A stretch of 64,000 nucleotides of DNA, taken from positions 186,001-250,000 of the forward strand of contig NC_015731.1 of assembly GCF_000219585.1 (NCBI RefSeq), given 5' to 3'. Numbering within the stretch: position 1 is the stretch's first letter; the number at the start of each line of letters is the position of its first letter. The notes beneath the pieces are model-generated. The model was given only the letters and a program-made list of their open reading frames with translations. It did no database searches and had not been told where the DNA came from. The translations under genes were made by a program, and so were the position numbers. Shown here piece after piece: positions 20,288 to 29,375 of this stretch. The stretch is from Nitrosomonas sp. Is79A3 (GTDB lineage Bacteria > Pseudomonadota > Gammaproteobacteria > Burkholderiales > Nitrosomonadaceae).

Positions 20288-20995
20288 TTATTCGCGGATC
20301 TCCTGTTCAATCTGATCTGCCGTCACATGGCGCACATCCTTACCCTTTACCATGTAAACAACGTACTCGGACATATTTTTTGCGTGATCGCCAATACGTT
20401 CAATTGCTTTGGCGATAAATACTATCTCCAGGCAAATAGAAATTTTTCTTGGGTCTTCCATCATGAACGTAATCAATTGACGCAAGATAGACCGAAATTC
20501 TTCATCTACAAATTCGTCCTGACGTACAATTTGCGCGGCCGCATTCAAGTCTAACCGGGCAAAGGAATCGAGCGCCTTATGCAGCATATCCATAGCGATA
20601 CTGGCGACATGCTTGATTTCAATAAAGCGCGGTATATGCATACGATCTGTCGAATAGATTAACTTTGCCATCCGTGCAATTTTTGCAGCTTCGTCGCCAA
20701 TACGCTCCAAATCGGTAATGGTTTTGATAACCATCATGATCATGCGTAAATCACCTGCAGTCGGCTGCCGGCGCGCAATAATCTGATTGCAAATCTCATC
20801 AATCGACACTTCCATGGAGTTGACGCGATGGTCACGAGCAATGACCTGATCAATCAACTCTTCATTGCCGCTCGTCAATGCCTCAATAGCATATTCGATC
20901 TGCTCTTCAACAAAACCACCCATTTGCAAAACACGTGTACGCACCTCTTCAAGATCAGCATCAAACTGCTTGGAAATATGTTCTTTGGTTACCAT
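20288..20995 (-). CDS. phoU: Phosphate signalling protein PhoU
   Basis: A 235-residue all-helical protein with two PhoU repeats; the E/DxxxD-type metal motifs are in DLERIGDEAAKIARMAKL and IERIGDHAKNMSEYVVYM. PhoU restrains the PhoR/PhoB phosphate response and the Pst transporter when phosphate is plentiful. Here it is not next to pst or pho genes but 71 bp downstream of rpiA. Length is normal. Confidence 0.96.
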   Translation of the reverse strand: MVTKEHISKQFDADLEEVRTRVLQMGGFVEEQIEYAIEALTSGNEELIDQVIARDHRVNSMEVSIDEICNQIIARRQPTAGDLRMIMMVIKTITDLERIGDEAAKIARMAKLIYSTDRMHIPRFIEIKHVASIAMDMLHKALDSFARLDLNAAAQIVRQDEFVDEEFRSILRQLITFMMEDPRKISICLEIVFIAKAIERIGDHAKNMSEYVVYMVKGKDVRHVTADQIEQEIRE

Positions 20996-21066
20996 GGCAT
21001 GCCTTTTGTTGGTATGGAATTATGTGATGCGCCAAGTTCCGAGTCGCTAAAGATTAGCATTATAAA

Positions 21067-21726
21067 TCAGATGGTAATTGTCCGTACTCCATTATCTGTT
21101 CCCAGTAATAAAGTATCTGCAGAGCGCCGGGCAAAAAGACCGTTCGTTACAACACCGGTGATTTGATTCAGTGTCGCCTCCAGTTCAACAGGATTCATGA
21201 TCTGCAAGTTATGCACATCAAGAATCACATTGCCATTATCAGTGATGAATCCCTGGCGTAAGGCCGGTTGCCCTCCCAGAAGCACAATTTCACGTGCGAC
21301 ATAGCTGCGCGCCATGGGTATGACCTCAACAGGTAATGGAAAGTTGCCAAGAACACTCACCAGTTTGCTTTGGTCTGTTATGCAGATGAATTTTCGAGCG
21401 ACAGCAGCCACAATTTTTTCCCGCGTTAAAGCACCGCCACCACCTTTGATCATGTGCAAATGCTCAGTAATCTCATCCGCGCCGTCCACATAAACGGGCA
21501 AATCAATGACATTATTGAGATCGAGCACTTCGATACCGTAACTCTTGAGGCGTTGTGCAGTCGCATCCGAACTTGCGACAGCGCCTTCAATCTTATTCTT
21601 TATTTTAGCCAGCTCATCGATAAAGTAATTGGCGGTAGAACCTGTGCCCACGCCAACAATACAACCAACCGGAATATGCTGGATTGCAGCTGCTGCAGCA
21701 GCGCGTTTTTGTTCGTCTTGTGTCAT
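21067..21726 (-). CDS. rpiA: Ribose-5-phosphate isomerase A
   Basis: Interconverts ribose 5-phosphate and ribulose 5-phosphate in the pentose phosphate pathway. The 219-residue protein has the family motifs [16 protein letters not shown] (about 20-35), DGADEI (about 82-87, catalytic Asp) and [14 protein letters not shown] (about 94-107). It is upstream of phoU on the same strand. Confidence 0.97.
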   Translation of the reverse strand: MTQDEQKRAAAAAAIQHIPVGCIVGVGTGSTANYFIDELAKIKNKIEGAVASSDATAQRLKSYGIEVLDLNNVIDLPVYVDGADEITEHLHMIKGGGGALTREKIVAAVARKFICITDQSKLVSVLGNFPLPVEVIPMARSYVAREIVLLGGQPALRQGFITDNGNVILDVHNLQIMNPVELEATLNQITGVVTNGLFARRSADTLLLGTDNGVRTITI

Positions 21727-21933
21727 TATGGCCTTATGTTGACAAAAAATTAATATCGCTTATCAGGATAGCGTTATCTGTAAATTTAAACAATGCTTCT
21801 GGCTGCCGAAAATAAAATTCAGAGAATTCTGAAAAGAATGTACAAAATTATTACGGCAATAAGCTTTCAAGATTGAAGTTTGATGATACTGAGAGAAAGT
21901 GAATTTTTACATAGTTATATGAAGATATAATTA
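21727..21933. other. Intergenic region upstream of rpiA up to the IS end
   Basis: About 200 AT-rich bases that should contain the rpiA promoter. No gene or strong hairpin is recognised. Confidence 0.5.
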
Positions 21934-23458
21934 GTCAGCCCTGAAATATCCACAAGCACTTGATACTATGCTTGAATGATCTGATTCTTAATGCTCATAA
22001 CGACCGGAAATGTTAAAATATCCAAGTGTTTTCTGGTCGAAATGGTGATTAAAAATGCTAAGACATAGCAGTACGATTCATCAACCGAATTTGTTTGGAA
22101 CAGATTTGTTGATGCAACTTGATCCCAATGATTTGTTGCTGAAGCTTGCATCAGCGATACCCTGGCAAGAATTTGAGGAATCATTTTCCATCCATTACAC
22201 GACGGCGGCAGGTGCGCCGAGTAAGCCGATCCGGCTGATGGTTGGGTTATTGATACTGAAGCAGTTAGAGAATCTGAGTGACGAATCGATAGTATTGCAG
22301 TGGAAGCGCAATCCTTATTACCAGGCCTTTTGCGGCATGAAAGAATTCCAGCAAAAGCTGCCTTGCCATAGTACGGAGCTGGTGCATTTTCGCAAGCGCC
22401 TAGGCGCGCAAGGTGTAGAGCGGATTTTCCGGATGAGTGTTGGTTTGCATGGGGAATCAGCGCTGGAAGATGTGGTTCATGTTGACACGACTGTGCATGA
22501 GAAGAACATCACGTACCCGACGGATAGCAAACTAGCGATCAAGATTATCAATCGCCTCAACAAGATTGGCCCCGTCCACGGCATTTCACAGCGGCGCACT
22601 TTCGTCAAAGAAGTGAAGTCACTGCGCCTGGATATTCGGCACTACCGGCACGTGAAGAAAAGAGCTAAGGCCAAACGCGCATTAAAGCGGCTCAGAACCA
22701 TTGCAGGTGTCTTGATACGGGAGCTCAGGAGAGAATTACCGCAGTACTGTCTGTTTGAATGCTATCAACGGGACTTTCTGTTGTATGAGCGCGTATTACG
22801 GCAACAGCAAAACGATAAGAACAAGATCTACTCATTGCATGAACCGCAAGTGTACTGTGTCGCCAAGGGGAAAGACCACAAACAATATGAGTACGCTAGC
22901 CAAGCATCGATCGCCAGTACCGCAAAAGGTAATCTGATCGTCGGCGTAATCAGTCACGAACAGAATCTGCATGACAGCAATACGTTACCAGAGATCCTGC
23001 GTCATGTTGAGATTTCGCGCGGGAAAGCAGCCAAGCAAGCCGTATGCGATCGCGGCTACCGCGGCAAACGTGAAGTCAATGGAACCCAGATCATTTTGCC
23101 CGGAAAAGGACTCAAGAAAGATACCCGATACCAGAAAGACAAGAAGCGAAAACAGTGCAGGAGGCGTGCCGCGATTGAACCCATTATCGGCCACCTGAAA
23201 TCGGATTATCGAATGGCGAGGAACTATCTGAAAGGCGCTATTGGCGATCGCATCAACCTGCTGATGGCTGCTGCCGCCTGGAATCTGAAACAATGGCTGC
23301 TGGCCATTTTTTGGCTCTTTTTCCCATGGCGGAAACTGCAAATTTATCGGATTCCTTGATGGAAATTTAAACTACCAGGGCATGCATTTTAGTAAGCAAG
23401 AGTTTCCCCGGGCAGCTTTTCCAGAACAACTGTCGTTTGATACTTTTTCAGGGTCGAC
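21934..23458 (+). mobile_element. IS5/IS1182-like insertion sequence
   Basis: Likely ends are GTCAGCCCTGAAA at 21934 and, inverted, GTCGACCCTGAAA ending at 23458; they match at 11 of 13 positions and are flanked by TA on both sides. The element would be 1525 bp with a single transposase gene. The boundaries rest on this short inverted repeat and are less certain than those of the other elements. Confidence 0.7.
22055..23359 (+). CDS. IS5/IS1182-like transposase
   Basis: A 434-residue transposase. The N-terminal region (PSKPIRLMVGLLILKQLENLSDESIVLQWKRNPYYQ, about 55-90) is the DUF772-like domain. The catalytic residues appear to be Asp in DVVHVDTTVHEKNITYPTD, Asp in QAVCDRGYRGKR and Glu in RRRAAIEPIIGHLKSDYRM. 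A basic helical insertion (about 195-235) lies in between. The gene is intact with no frameshift. It lies alone between the inferred inverted repeats. Confidence 0.9.
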   Translation: MLRHSSTIHQPNLFGTDLLMQLDPNDLLLKLASAIPWQEFEESFSIHYTTAAGAPSKPIRLMVGLLILKQLENLSDESIVLQWKRNPYYQAFCGMKEFQQKLPCHSTELVHFRKRLGAQGVERIFRMSVGLHGESALEDVVHVDTTVHEKNITYPTDSKLAIKIINRLNKIGPVHGISQRRTFVKEVKSLRLDIRHYRHVKKRAKAKRALKRLRTIAGVLIRELRRELPQYCLFECYQRDFLLYERVLRQQQNDKNKIYSLHEPQVYCVAKGKDHKQYEYASQASIASTAKGNLIVGVISHEQNLHDSNTLPEILRHVEISRGKAAKQAVCDRGYRGKREVNGTQIILPGKGLKKDTRYQKDKKRKQCRRRAAIEPIIGHLKSDYRMARNYLKGAIGDRINLLMAAAAWNLKQWLLAIFWLFFPWRKLQIYRIP

Positions 23459-23531
23459 TATTTACACTGGTCACGCTCTTAATTTGAATGTTACTGGAGC
23501 AAGTAAAGATTGAGTCGAGCGCAGTGGCTCG

Positions 23532-24644
23532 TTAAAAAAACGGATCAAACCCAGATGAGGGAATCCGATAGCCTTTGAGCCATGACTTGAACTGCTTTAC
23601 ATCATTAAATAGCATCAAGTCATGTTGAATGCGGTCGATTTGATTCCGTAACGTGCGTATGTCTTCATTCAGCAGAGCAAACACCCGTTTGGGTGTCAAG
23701 TGCGCATACGGCGCAAGCCCAGTCATTCGCCTGATGTCCAATTCCATATGCATCACTTCTTGCTGAAGTTCTTCCAATTGGTTTTGCAAGATTTTGTTGT
23801 AATGCTTTAAGCGATCGTCGGCAATGCTATTAATTTTGCTTTGATCAATTTGCTCGACATTCAGTTGTAATTCCAGCAGTTGCAGCAAATCTCTTTTTCC
23901 ATAAGCAACCGTTACTTTTTGCATTAATTCGGTTTTACGTTCGCGCTCCGCTGGATCCAGTTCTCGGTCCGGATGCAGCACTGCTACCAGTTGCCGGTAA
24001 ACTGCTTGGATCGATTTGCTGACGTTGGCTTCCTCTTCCTGCTCACGCGCCTCCTTCTCCAATTGTTTGGGGGATTTTTTCCGCTTGGAACGGGATTCTT
24101 GGGCTTGTTTCTGCCGCTCCTGCATTTTTTCAGCCAAGCGGGCCGCCGTTTCTTCAGGGTTGGAACAGTCAAATCCATCATCGTCCAGTTCGACACCGAA
24201 TTCCTGCTCGAACATAGATTTCAAATATTCACTGGCCATTTCATCGGCTTCTTGAACTGCGGCATCGTAATCCTGCTCGCTGTAACAATCATAAAGCGGC
24301 TTTAAATCCTCGCGTCCGTGTTGACCGATCAGCTCCTCGCATATACTGGTAATCAGGTGTGCAATTTTGTCTCGCTGGTTGTGGGCAAGCTTCTGAGTGC
24401 TATACAAAGTATCCAACATCACCACCATATCTGCTTGATGATCGCGGAACGTATCGCGTAACGGGATTAGTTTCCTGGCAATTTCCTGCTGGTATTGAGG
24501 AATCACTTCCTGCCATGTGGCTAATAGTTTCTTCTGGGTATCAATTTTCTGAATCAATCCATTGAATTTTTTCTGTGCGGCAGAAAGGTTGGTCTCCTGC
24601 TGGGTTTCTTCAATGCGAACGGCTTTAATTTTGTGATGTGGCAT
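23532..24644 (-). CDS. Orphan J-domain coiled-coil protein
   Basis: A 370-residue soluble protein. Residues about 210-255 (YRQLVAVLHPDRELDPAERERKTELMQKVTVAYGKRD) form a degenerate J domain with the HPD signature that stimulates Hsp70 ATPase. It is preceded by a highly charged helix rich in Lys, Glu and Gln (about 165-205), and flanked by long heptad-like helices (about 20-70 and 270-345). No zinc fingers or substrate-binding domains of DnaJ are seen. It is probably an Hsp70 co-chaperone of unknown client. It stands alone beside an IS element. Confidence 0.75.
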   Translation of the reverse strand: MPHHKIKAVRIEETQQETNLSAAQKKFNGLIQKIDTQKKLLATWQEVIPQYQQEIARKLIPLRDTFRDHQADMVVMLDTLYSTQKLAHNQRDKIAHLITSICEELIGQHGREDLKPLYDCYSEQDYDAAVQEADEMASEYLKSMFEQEFGVELDDDGFDCSNPEETAARLAEKMQERQKQAQESRSKRKKSPKQLEKEAREQEEEANVSKSIQAVYRQLVAVLHPDRELDPAERERKTELMQKVTVAYGKRDLLQLLELQLNVEQIDQSKINSIADDRLKHYNKILQNQLEELQQEVMHMELDIRRMTGLAPYAHLTPKRVFALLNEDIRTLRNQIDRIQHDLMLFNDVKQFKSWLKGYRIPSSGFDPFF

Positions 24645-24853
24645 AACATGATGCGGGGCGGAAGTTAATATGTGAAATTTTAACCTAATGCGCCGGATTA
24701 TTATTTACAAATCTGACATTCTGGATACTATCAGATGCAAGCAGCGAAGTTTTTCTCACAGTTCCGCCACTTCAATTCCAATGTACGCCCCAGAAATATG
24801 GTTGATTGAATGATCACTCAGAACAAATAAAGTAATCGTTTGCCAAGCACAAG

Positions 24854-25243
24854 CTAATTGTGTGGCTTGAGAACTTCAATATGCTTAATCAAATCATCGG
24901 GAGTAAAATAAATGCGCTCTATTCCTTGCCGTATCACCCTTTCACCGGAAGATGCATCCAAGCCGGTAATTACAAACGCAAATTCCACACCGTTATCTTC
25001 AATGCCCCGATATTCTGCCACTTCCCAATGCACATCGGGGAAACGGGTGAAGAAACTGGTCATCATGGCGTGAATCACTGCGCTGCCTTTGTATTCGCCG
25101 AAATAAGCGGAGTGATAGGTGGCGTCGTCAGCGAACAAGGGTTGAATAAATGGGAGATTGTGATCGTTGGATAACGTCACATAGTTTCTTGTCAGTTCAA
25201 TAAGTTTATCGGTATCCATTGTTTTATCTGTGAAAAACTTCAC
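24854..25243 (-). CDS. NTF2/SnoaL-like domain protein
   Basis: A small protein of 121-129 residues with the pattern of the SnoaL/NTF2-like cone fold: an N-terminal helix (IELTRNYVTLSNDHNLPFIQPLFADDATYHS), the GSAVIHAMMTSFFTRFPDVHWEV segment and antiparallel strands to the end. The start is either GTG at 25243 or ATG at 25219; neither has a clear ribosome binding site. The ligand or reaction cannot be assigned. It lies 18 bp upstream of yaaA's stop on the same strand, so it is transcribed before or separately from it. Confidence 0.7.
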   Translation of the reverse strand: MKFFTDKTMDTDKLIELTRNYVTLSNDHNLPFIQPLFADDATYHSAYFGEYKGSAVIHAMMTSFFTRFPDVHWEVAEYRGIEDNGVEFAFVITGLDASSGERVIRQGIERIYFTPDDLIKHIEVLKPHN

Positions 25244-25261
25244 AATATTGCTCGCTGTGAA

Positions 25262-26047
25262 CTACGCCGATTGGGATTCCGCGCGGGTGAAAATCCACTC
25301 ATCCCGGCTGCTGGCATCTTCACTAAACTGGTAACCTGCAAAATCAAAGTGTTTGATATCCTCTGAGTTCGTGAGCTTGTTCTGAATGATATAGCGGCTC
25401 ATCAAGCCTCGGGCTTTCTTGGCGAAGAAACTGATGATTTTGTACACACCATTTTTTTCGTCTTTGAAAACCGGAGTGATAATGCGCGCGTTTAATTTGT
25501 CTTTCCGCACGGATTGGAAATATTCAATGGAAGCCAGGTTGATCAGAATATCAGTTTTTTGTTTTTGCAAATCCTGATTGAGTGCTTGGGTGATTTTATC
25601 GCCCCAGAATTCGTATAGATTATTGCCACGTGAATTCTTAAACTGAGTACCCATTTCCAGCCGGTAAGCCTGCATCAGATCCAGCGGGCGCAACACGCCA
25701 TACAATCCGGACAGAATGCGTAAATGATCCTGCGCAAAAGCCAAATCAGCAGCGGTCAGTGTATCCGTATTCAAGCCTGTGTAAACATCTCCTTTGAAAG
25801 CGAGCACTGCCTGTTTGGCATTTCTCATGTCAAATGGGCGCTTCCAGGCGAAATAGCGGTTTGAATTCAGAACAGCGAGCTTAGGGCTGATCGACATCAA
25901 CTTGCCGACTTGATCCGGTTCCAGTTTTCTGAGCTGGTCGATCAGTTCGGCTGAGTCATCAAGAAAACCCGGCTGCGTATGTTCCTGCGTGATAGCTGGC
26001 GTTTCAAAATCCAGTGTTTTTGCTGGCGAAATAACAATAATCATCAT
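25262..26047 (-). CDS. yaaA: Peroxide stress protein YaaA (UPF0246)
   Basis: A 261-residue DUF328 protein: ISPAKTLDFETP at the N-terminus, KLMSISPKLAVLNSNRYFAW, FKGDVYTGL, LSGLYGVLRPLDLMQAYRLEMG, LINLASIEYFQSV and KKARGLMSRYI are all family motifs. In E. coli YaaA lowers free iron during peroxide stress and binds DNA. The gene starts 12 bp from the end of an IS4-family element at 26060. The IS target duplication contains the ribosome binding sequence (AGGA), so the coding start is preserved but the original promoter is 1.3 kb away. Confidence 0.95.
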   Translation of the reverse strand: MMIIVISPAKTLDFETPAITQEHTQPGFLDDSAELIDQLRKLEPDQVGKLMSISPKLAVLNSNRYFAWKRPFDMRNAKQAVLAFKGDVYTGLNTDTLTAADLAFAQDHLRILSGLYGVLRPLDLMQAYRLEMGTQFKNSRGNNLYEFWGDKITQALNQDLQKQKTDILINLASIEYFQSVRKDKLNARIITPVFKDEKNGVYKIISFFAKKARGLMSRYIIQNKLTNSEDIKHFDFAGYQFSEDASSRDEWIFTRAESQSA

Positions 26048-26059
26048 TCATCCTGAAAT

Positions 26060-27370
26060 CAGTAGTGTCCGGAGATTCGAGAATTGTCGCATGATAACTC
26101 GTTGAACGACCATTACTAAATGACATATTTTTCTGTAATCGATTTCAACTTGCGCCAAACTTCTGACTTTTGTCAGGAGACTGCATATGCACGCAGGGAA
26201 ATTGGTGTTTGCCCAATTAATGGAGCACCTGCCTTTGCGCACGTTTCATCAGTGCGTAGCCAGATATTCAGGTCGATATCCAACACTCAAGTTCTCGCAT
26301 CTCGACCAGTTTCTGTGCATGGCTTTCGCACAACTGACTTACCGCGAGAGTCTGCGCGACATCGAAACCTGTCTGCGCGCCCACCAAGCCAAGCTCTACC
26401 ATTTGGGCATACGAGGCAACATCGCCAAGAGTACGTTGGCTGATGCCAACGAGCAGCGCGACTGCCGCATCTATATGGATTTCGCGATGAGCCTGATCCA
26501 GACAGCCAGAAAGCTTTACGCCAGCGACAGCTTTGCTGTCGAGCTGGAACAAACGGTCTACGCACTCGATACCACGACCATTGACTTGTGCTTGAGCGTC
26601 TTTCCGTGGGCACGCTTCCGCTCCACCAAGGCTGCCGTTAAGATGCATACGCTGCTTGACCTGCGCGGCAATATTCCAACCTTCATTCATATCAGCGATG
26701 GCAAGATGCACGAGGTCAATGTGTTCGACATCCTGACACCCGAAGCTGGCAGCTTTTACATCATGGATCGGGGCTTCACCGATTTTTCTCGCTGGTACAC
26801 CATGCACCAAGCACAAGCATTTTTTGTAACACGCGCTAAATCCAATCTGCTTTTTCGCCGCGTCTACTCTCGCTCCGTGGACAAATCCACCGGACTGCGC
26901 TGTGACCAAACCATTGCCCTAAGGGCTCCCAAGGCTAGCAAGGATTATCCTCAGCACCTGCGGCGTATCAAGTTCTACGATGCAGAACACGACAAGCATC
27001 TGGTATTTCTAGCCAACAACTTCGACTTACCTGCGCTGACCATCGCTCAGCTTTATCGTTGTCGCTGGCAGGTCGAACTATTCTTCAAGTGGATCAAGCA
27101 ACATCTTCGTATCAAGCGTTTCTACGGAACTACTGAGAACGCAGTCAAAACGCAGATATGGATTGCCATATCGGTTTATGTCTTGGTTGCCATCGTGAAA
27201 AAGCGGCTCAATACCGAAGCTTCGCTTTACACAATTCTACAGATTTTAAGCCTGACTCTTTTCGATAAAACGCCTATCTATCAATTGGTTAAAAATACCG
27301 AGGTGCAAATAACCATGTCGAAAAATAATAACCAACTGAATCTATTCAATTAAATCTCCGGACACTTCTG
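26060..27370 (+). mobile_element. IS4-family insertion sequence with 9-bp target duplication
   Basis: 18-bp terminal inverted repeats CAGWAGTGTCCGGAGATT, with a single mismatch, lie at 26060-26077 and 27353-27370. Both ends are flanked by TCCTGAAAT (26051-26059 and 27371-27379), a perfect 9-bp target duplication. The element is 1311 bp and holds one transposase gene. It is inserted directly upstream of yaaA in the opposite orientation. Confidence 0.95.
26187..27353 (+). CDS. IS4-family transposase
   Basis: A 388-residue transposase with an N-terminal DUF4372-like region (LVFAQLMEHLPLRTFHQCVARYSG) and a DDE core: Asp in YALDTTTIDL (about 126), Asp in YIMDRGFTDFSRW (about 193) and Glu in CRWQVELFFKWIKQHLRIKRFYG (about 290), the last being the Y-R-E-K type signature of IS4 enzymes. 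It is intact and ends next to the right inverted repeat. Confidence 0.95.
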   Translation: MHAGKLVFAQLMEHLPLRTFHQCVARYSGRYPTLKFSHLDQFLCMAFAQLTYRESLRDIETCLRAHQAKLYHLGIRGNIAKSTLADANEQRDCRIYMDFAMSLIQTARKLYASDSFAVELEQTVYALDTTTIDLCLSVFPWARFRSTKAAVKMHTLLDLRGNIPTFIHISDGKMHEVNVFDILTPEAGSFYIMDRGFTDFSRWYTMHQAQAFFVTRAKSNLLFRRVYSRSVDKSTGLRCDQTIALRAPKASKDYPQHLRRIKFYDAEHDKHLVFLANNFDLPALTIAQLYRCRWQVELFFKWIKQHLRIKRFYGTTENAVKTQIWIAISVYVLVAIVKKRLNTEASLYTILQILSLTLFDKTPIYQLVKNTEVQITMSKNNNQLNLFN

Positions 27371-27432
27371 TCCTGAAATATAGAAAATGTTATCAGATTT
27401 ACGCATCGAATAATGGTGAGCTCTGGTTCTTT

Positions 27433-27575
27433 AACAGGCCGTTGAAAAACGTTTTCGAGGCAGCCGATGCAAGGCAAAAACAGGTGAAAAGCGCAGTTTA
27501 TGCTTAATAAATTAGCATCTTGAGTCTGTTTTTAACACCGCAGCGGCAACGCAGATAGTTTTTCAGCGGCCTGTT
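27433..27575 (+). repeat. 143-bp repeat element, copy A, upstream of degP
   Basis: Ends AACAGGCCGTTGAAAAAC and GTTTTTCAGCGGCCTGTT form an inverted repeat with one mismatch. The whole unit recurs in inverted orientation at 29177-29319 with roughly 90 percent identity by eye. No coding capacity. A small non-autonomous mobile repeat is likely. Related end fragments occur at 47418-47432 and 56546-56561. Confidence 0.85.
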
Positions 27576-27669
27576 AACGGTTATTTGTAATTTTCTCCCA
27601 AAGCCCCAAACTATACATGTCATAGCATAACAATAACTACGATTGTTTTTTAAATCACTGGAGCAAATC

Positions 27670-29160
27670 ATGCTTGGATATCGTTATTACTTTGTGTCGC
27701 TAATATTATTCTTGCTTATGCCATTCGAACTTATGGCACAGGCAAACGGTATAGAAAGTCTGCGGCAAACCAGTAAAGCATTTGCTGAAGTGGCGCGTAA
27801 GGTTTCGCCGTCGGTGGTGTTGATCCAGGTTGAGCGGGAAACCGAAGCGGCGCAAATATCACCGTTTGGTTTTCCGTTTAACGATGGAGAACTAGGGCCG
27901 TTCGGCGATGATCTATTGAAGCGATTTTTTGGCGACCGCTTTCCGGATATGCCCCGTTTCAATGCGCCAGGCAAGCGGCCTGGTAAGCAACGTTCCGTAG
28001 TTGGACAAGGTTCAGGATTTGTTTTTGCTACCAATAATAAATTACTTGGCAATAAGACCTATATTCTGACCAACAATCATGTGGTCGAAGGAAACGACAA
28101 AATTAGCGTCAAGTTTCTCGATGGCCGTGAGTTTGAAGCAAAAATAAAAGGTACCGACCCCAAATCAGATATCGCTGTGATCGAAATCGAAGCCAGCGGA
28201 TTGCCCGCTGTGCAAATAGGCGATTATTCCCAGTTGGAAGTTGGCGAATGGGTCGTGGCCATTGGCAATCCTTTCGGATTGAGCCATACACTAACAGTGG
28301 GTGTGGTCAGCGCCAAAGGCAGAACTTCGCTCGGTATTAACGACTATGAAGATTTTATCCAAACCGATGCCGCAATTAATCCGGGAAATTCCGGCGGACC
28401 ATTGGTCAATCTGGATGGCGAAGTGATCGGCATGAATACCGCTATTTTTAGCCGCAGCGGCGGTTATATGGGCATCGGATTTGCGATCCCGATCAATCTG
28501 GTAGAGCGTATCGCCAATCAACTGATCGAAAAGGGCGAAGTAGTGCGCGGCTATTTAGGCATCATGATCCAACCGCTGACAGCCGATCTGGCAAAATCTT
28601 TCGATTTGAAGAATGACAAAGGCATTCTGATCGCCCAAGTGACTAAGAATTCTCCCGCTGAAAAAGCCGGACTCAAGGCCGGAGATGTGATCGTGAGCTA
28701 CCAGGGACGGCTGGTGAGCGAAATTGGTGAGTTTCGCAACCAAGTCGCATTGGCGCAACCGGGTAGTAAAGTTGAATTTGATATCATTCGCGACGGTAAG
28801 CAACGCACCGTCTCGGTCAAAATTGAAAAACTGACTGACAATAAGCTGGCAGAGCAAGAATCATCAAAATCACAATCCAGCGAGAAACTGGGCATAACAG
28901 TGCAAACGATCACTGCCGATCTGGCGCATCAATTTGAAGTTAAACCCGGTGAAGGCGTGATTGTCACTGAAATAGCTCCGGGCTCCATTGCCGCCATGGC
29001 AGGCATTAACCGCGGCAGTGTAATTTTGGAAGTTAACCGCAAAGCGGTTAATACGGCTGCCGAGTTTAATCGAGCTGTGAAAAGCAGTGCCAATAATAAA
29101 GTGTTGCTATTGATACGGGAAAACGACGTGTCGCGCTATGTGGTGCTGAGCTGGCGCTGA
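27670..29160 (+). CDS. degP: Periplasmic Do-family serine protease/chaperone
   Basis: A 496-residue HtrA-type protein that degrades or refolds damaged envelope proteins. The ATG at 27670 is preferred: TGGAGC lies just upstream and it gives a clean signal peptide (MLGYRYYFVSLILFLLMPFELMA). The catalytic triad is His in TNNHVVEG, Asp in PKSDIAVIE and Ser in NPGNSGGPL. Two PDZ domains follow: one from about GYLGIMIQPLTADL and one from LGITVQTITADL to the C-terminus. A Phe/Pro-rich LA-loop-like insert (SPFGFPFNDGELGPFGDDLL) precedes the protease core. The gene is bracketed by inverted copies of a 143-bp repeat. Confidence 0.95.
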   Translation: MLGYRYYFVSLILFLLMPFELMAQANGIESLRQTSKAFAEVARKVSPSVVLIQVERETEAAQISPFGFPFNDGELGPFGDDLLKRFFGDRFPDMPRFNAPGKRPGKQRSVVGQGSGFVFATNNKLLGNKTYILTNNHVVEGNDKISVKFLDGREFEAKIKGTDPKSDIAVIEIEASGLPAVQIGDYSQLEVGEWVVAIGNPFGLSHTLTVGVVSAKGRTSLGINDYEDFIQTDAAINPGNSGGPLVNLDGEVIGMNTAIFSRSGGYMGIGFAIPINLVERIANQLIEKGEVVRGYLGIMIQPLTADLAKSFDLKNDKGILIAQVTKNSPAEKAGLKAGDVIVSYQGRLVSEIGEFRNQVALAQPGSKVEFDIIRDGKQRTVSVKIEKLTDNKLAEQESSKSQSSEKLGITVQTITADLAHQFEVKPGEGVIVTEIAPGSIAAMAGINRGSVILEVNRKAVNTAAEFNRAVKSSANNKVLLLIRENDVSRYVVLSWR

Positions 29161-29176
29161 GATCGGATCAGGTTGT

Positions 29177-29319
29177 AACAGGCCGTTGAAAAACTATCTG
29201 CGTTGCCGCTGCGGTGTTAAAAAAGGCTCAAAATACTCATTTATTAAGCATAAGCTGCGCTTTTTCGCCTGTTTTTGCCTTGCATCGGCTGCCTCGAAAA
29301 CGTTTTTCAACGGACTGTC
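29177..29319 (-). repeat. 143-bp repeat element, copy B, downstream of degP
   Basis: The inverted counterpart of 27433-27575. It starts 17 bp after the degP stop. Its long self-complementary ends could serve as a transcription terminator for degP. One end is slightly decayed (CGGACTGTC instead of CGGCCTGTT). Confidence 0.85.
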
Positions 29320-29375
29320 AAGTTGTGCATGATCCCATGATAGGATGGTCCGGTATACACAGCGCTTAATCGACT

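Noticed and set aside
26268..26909. 213-codon open frame on the minus strand
   Set aside because: Antisense of the IS4-family transposase core.
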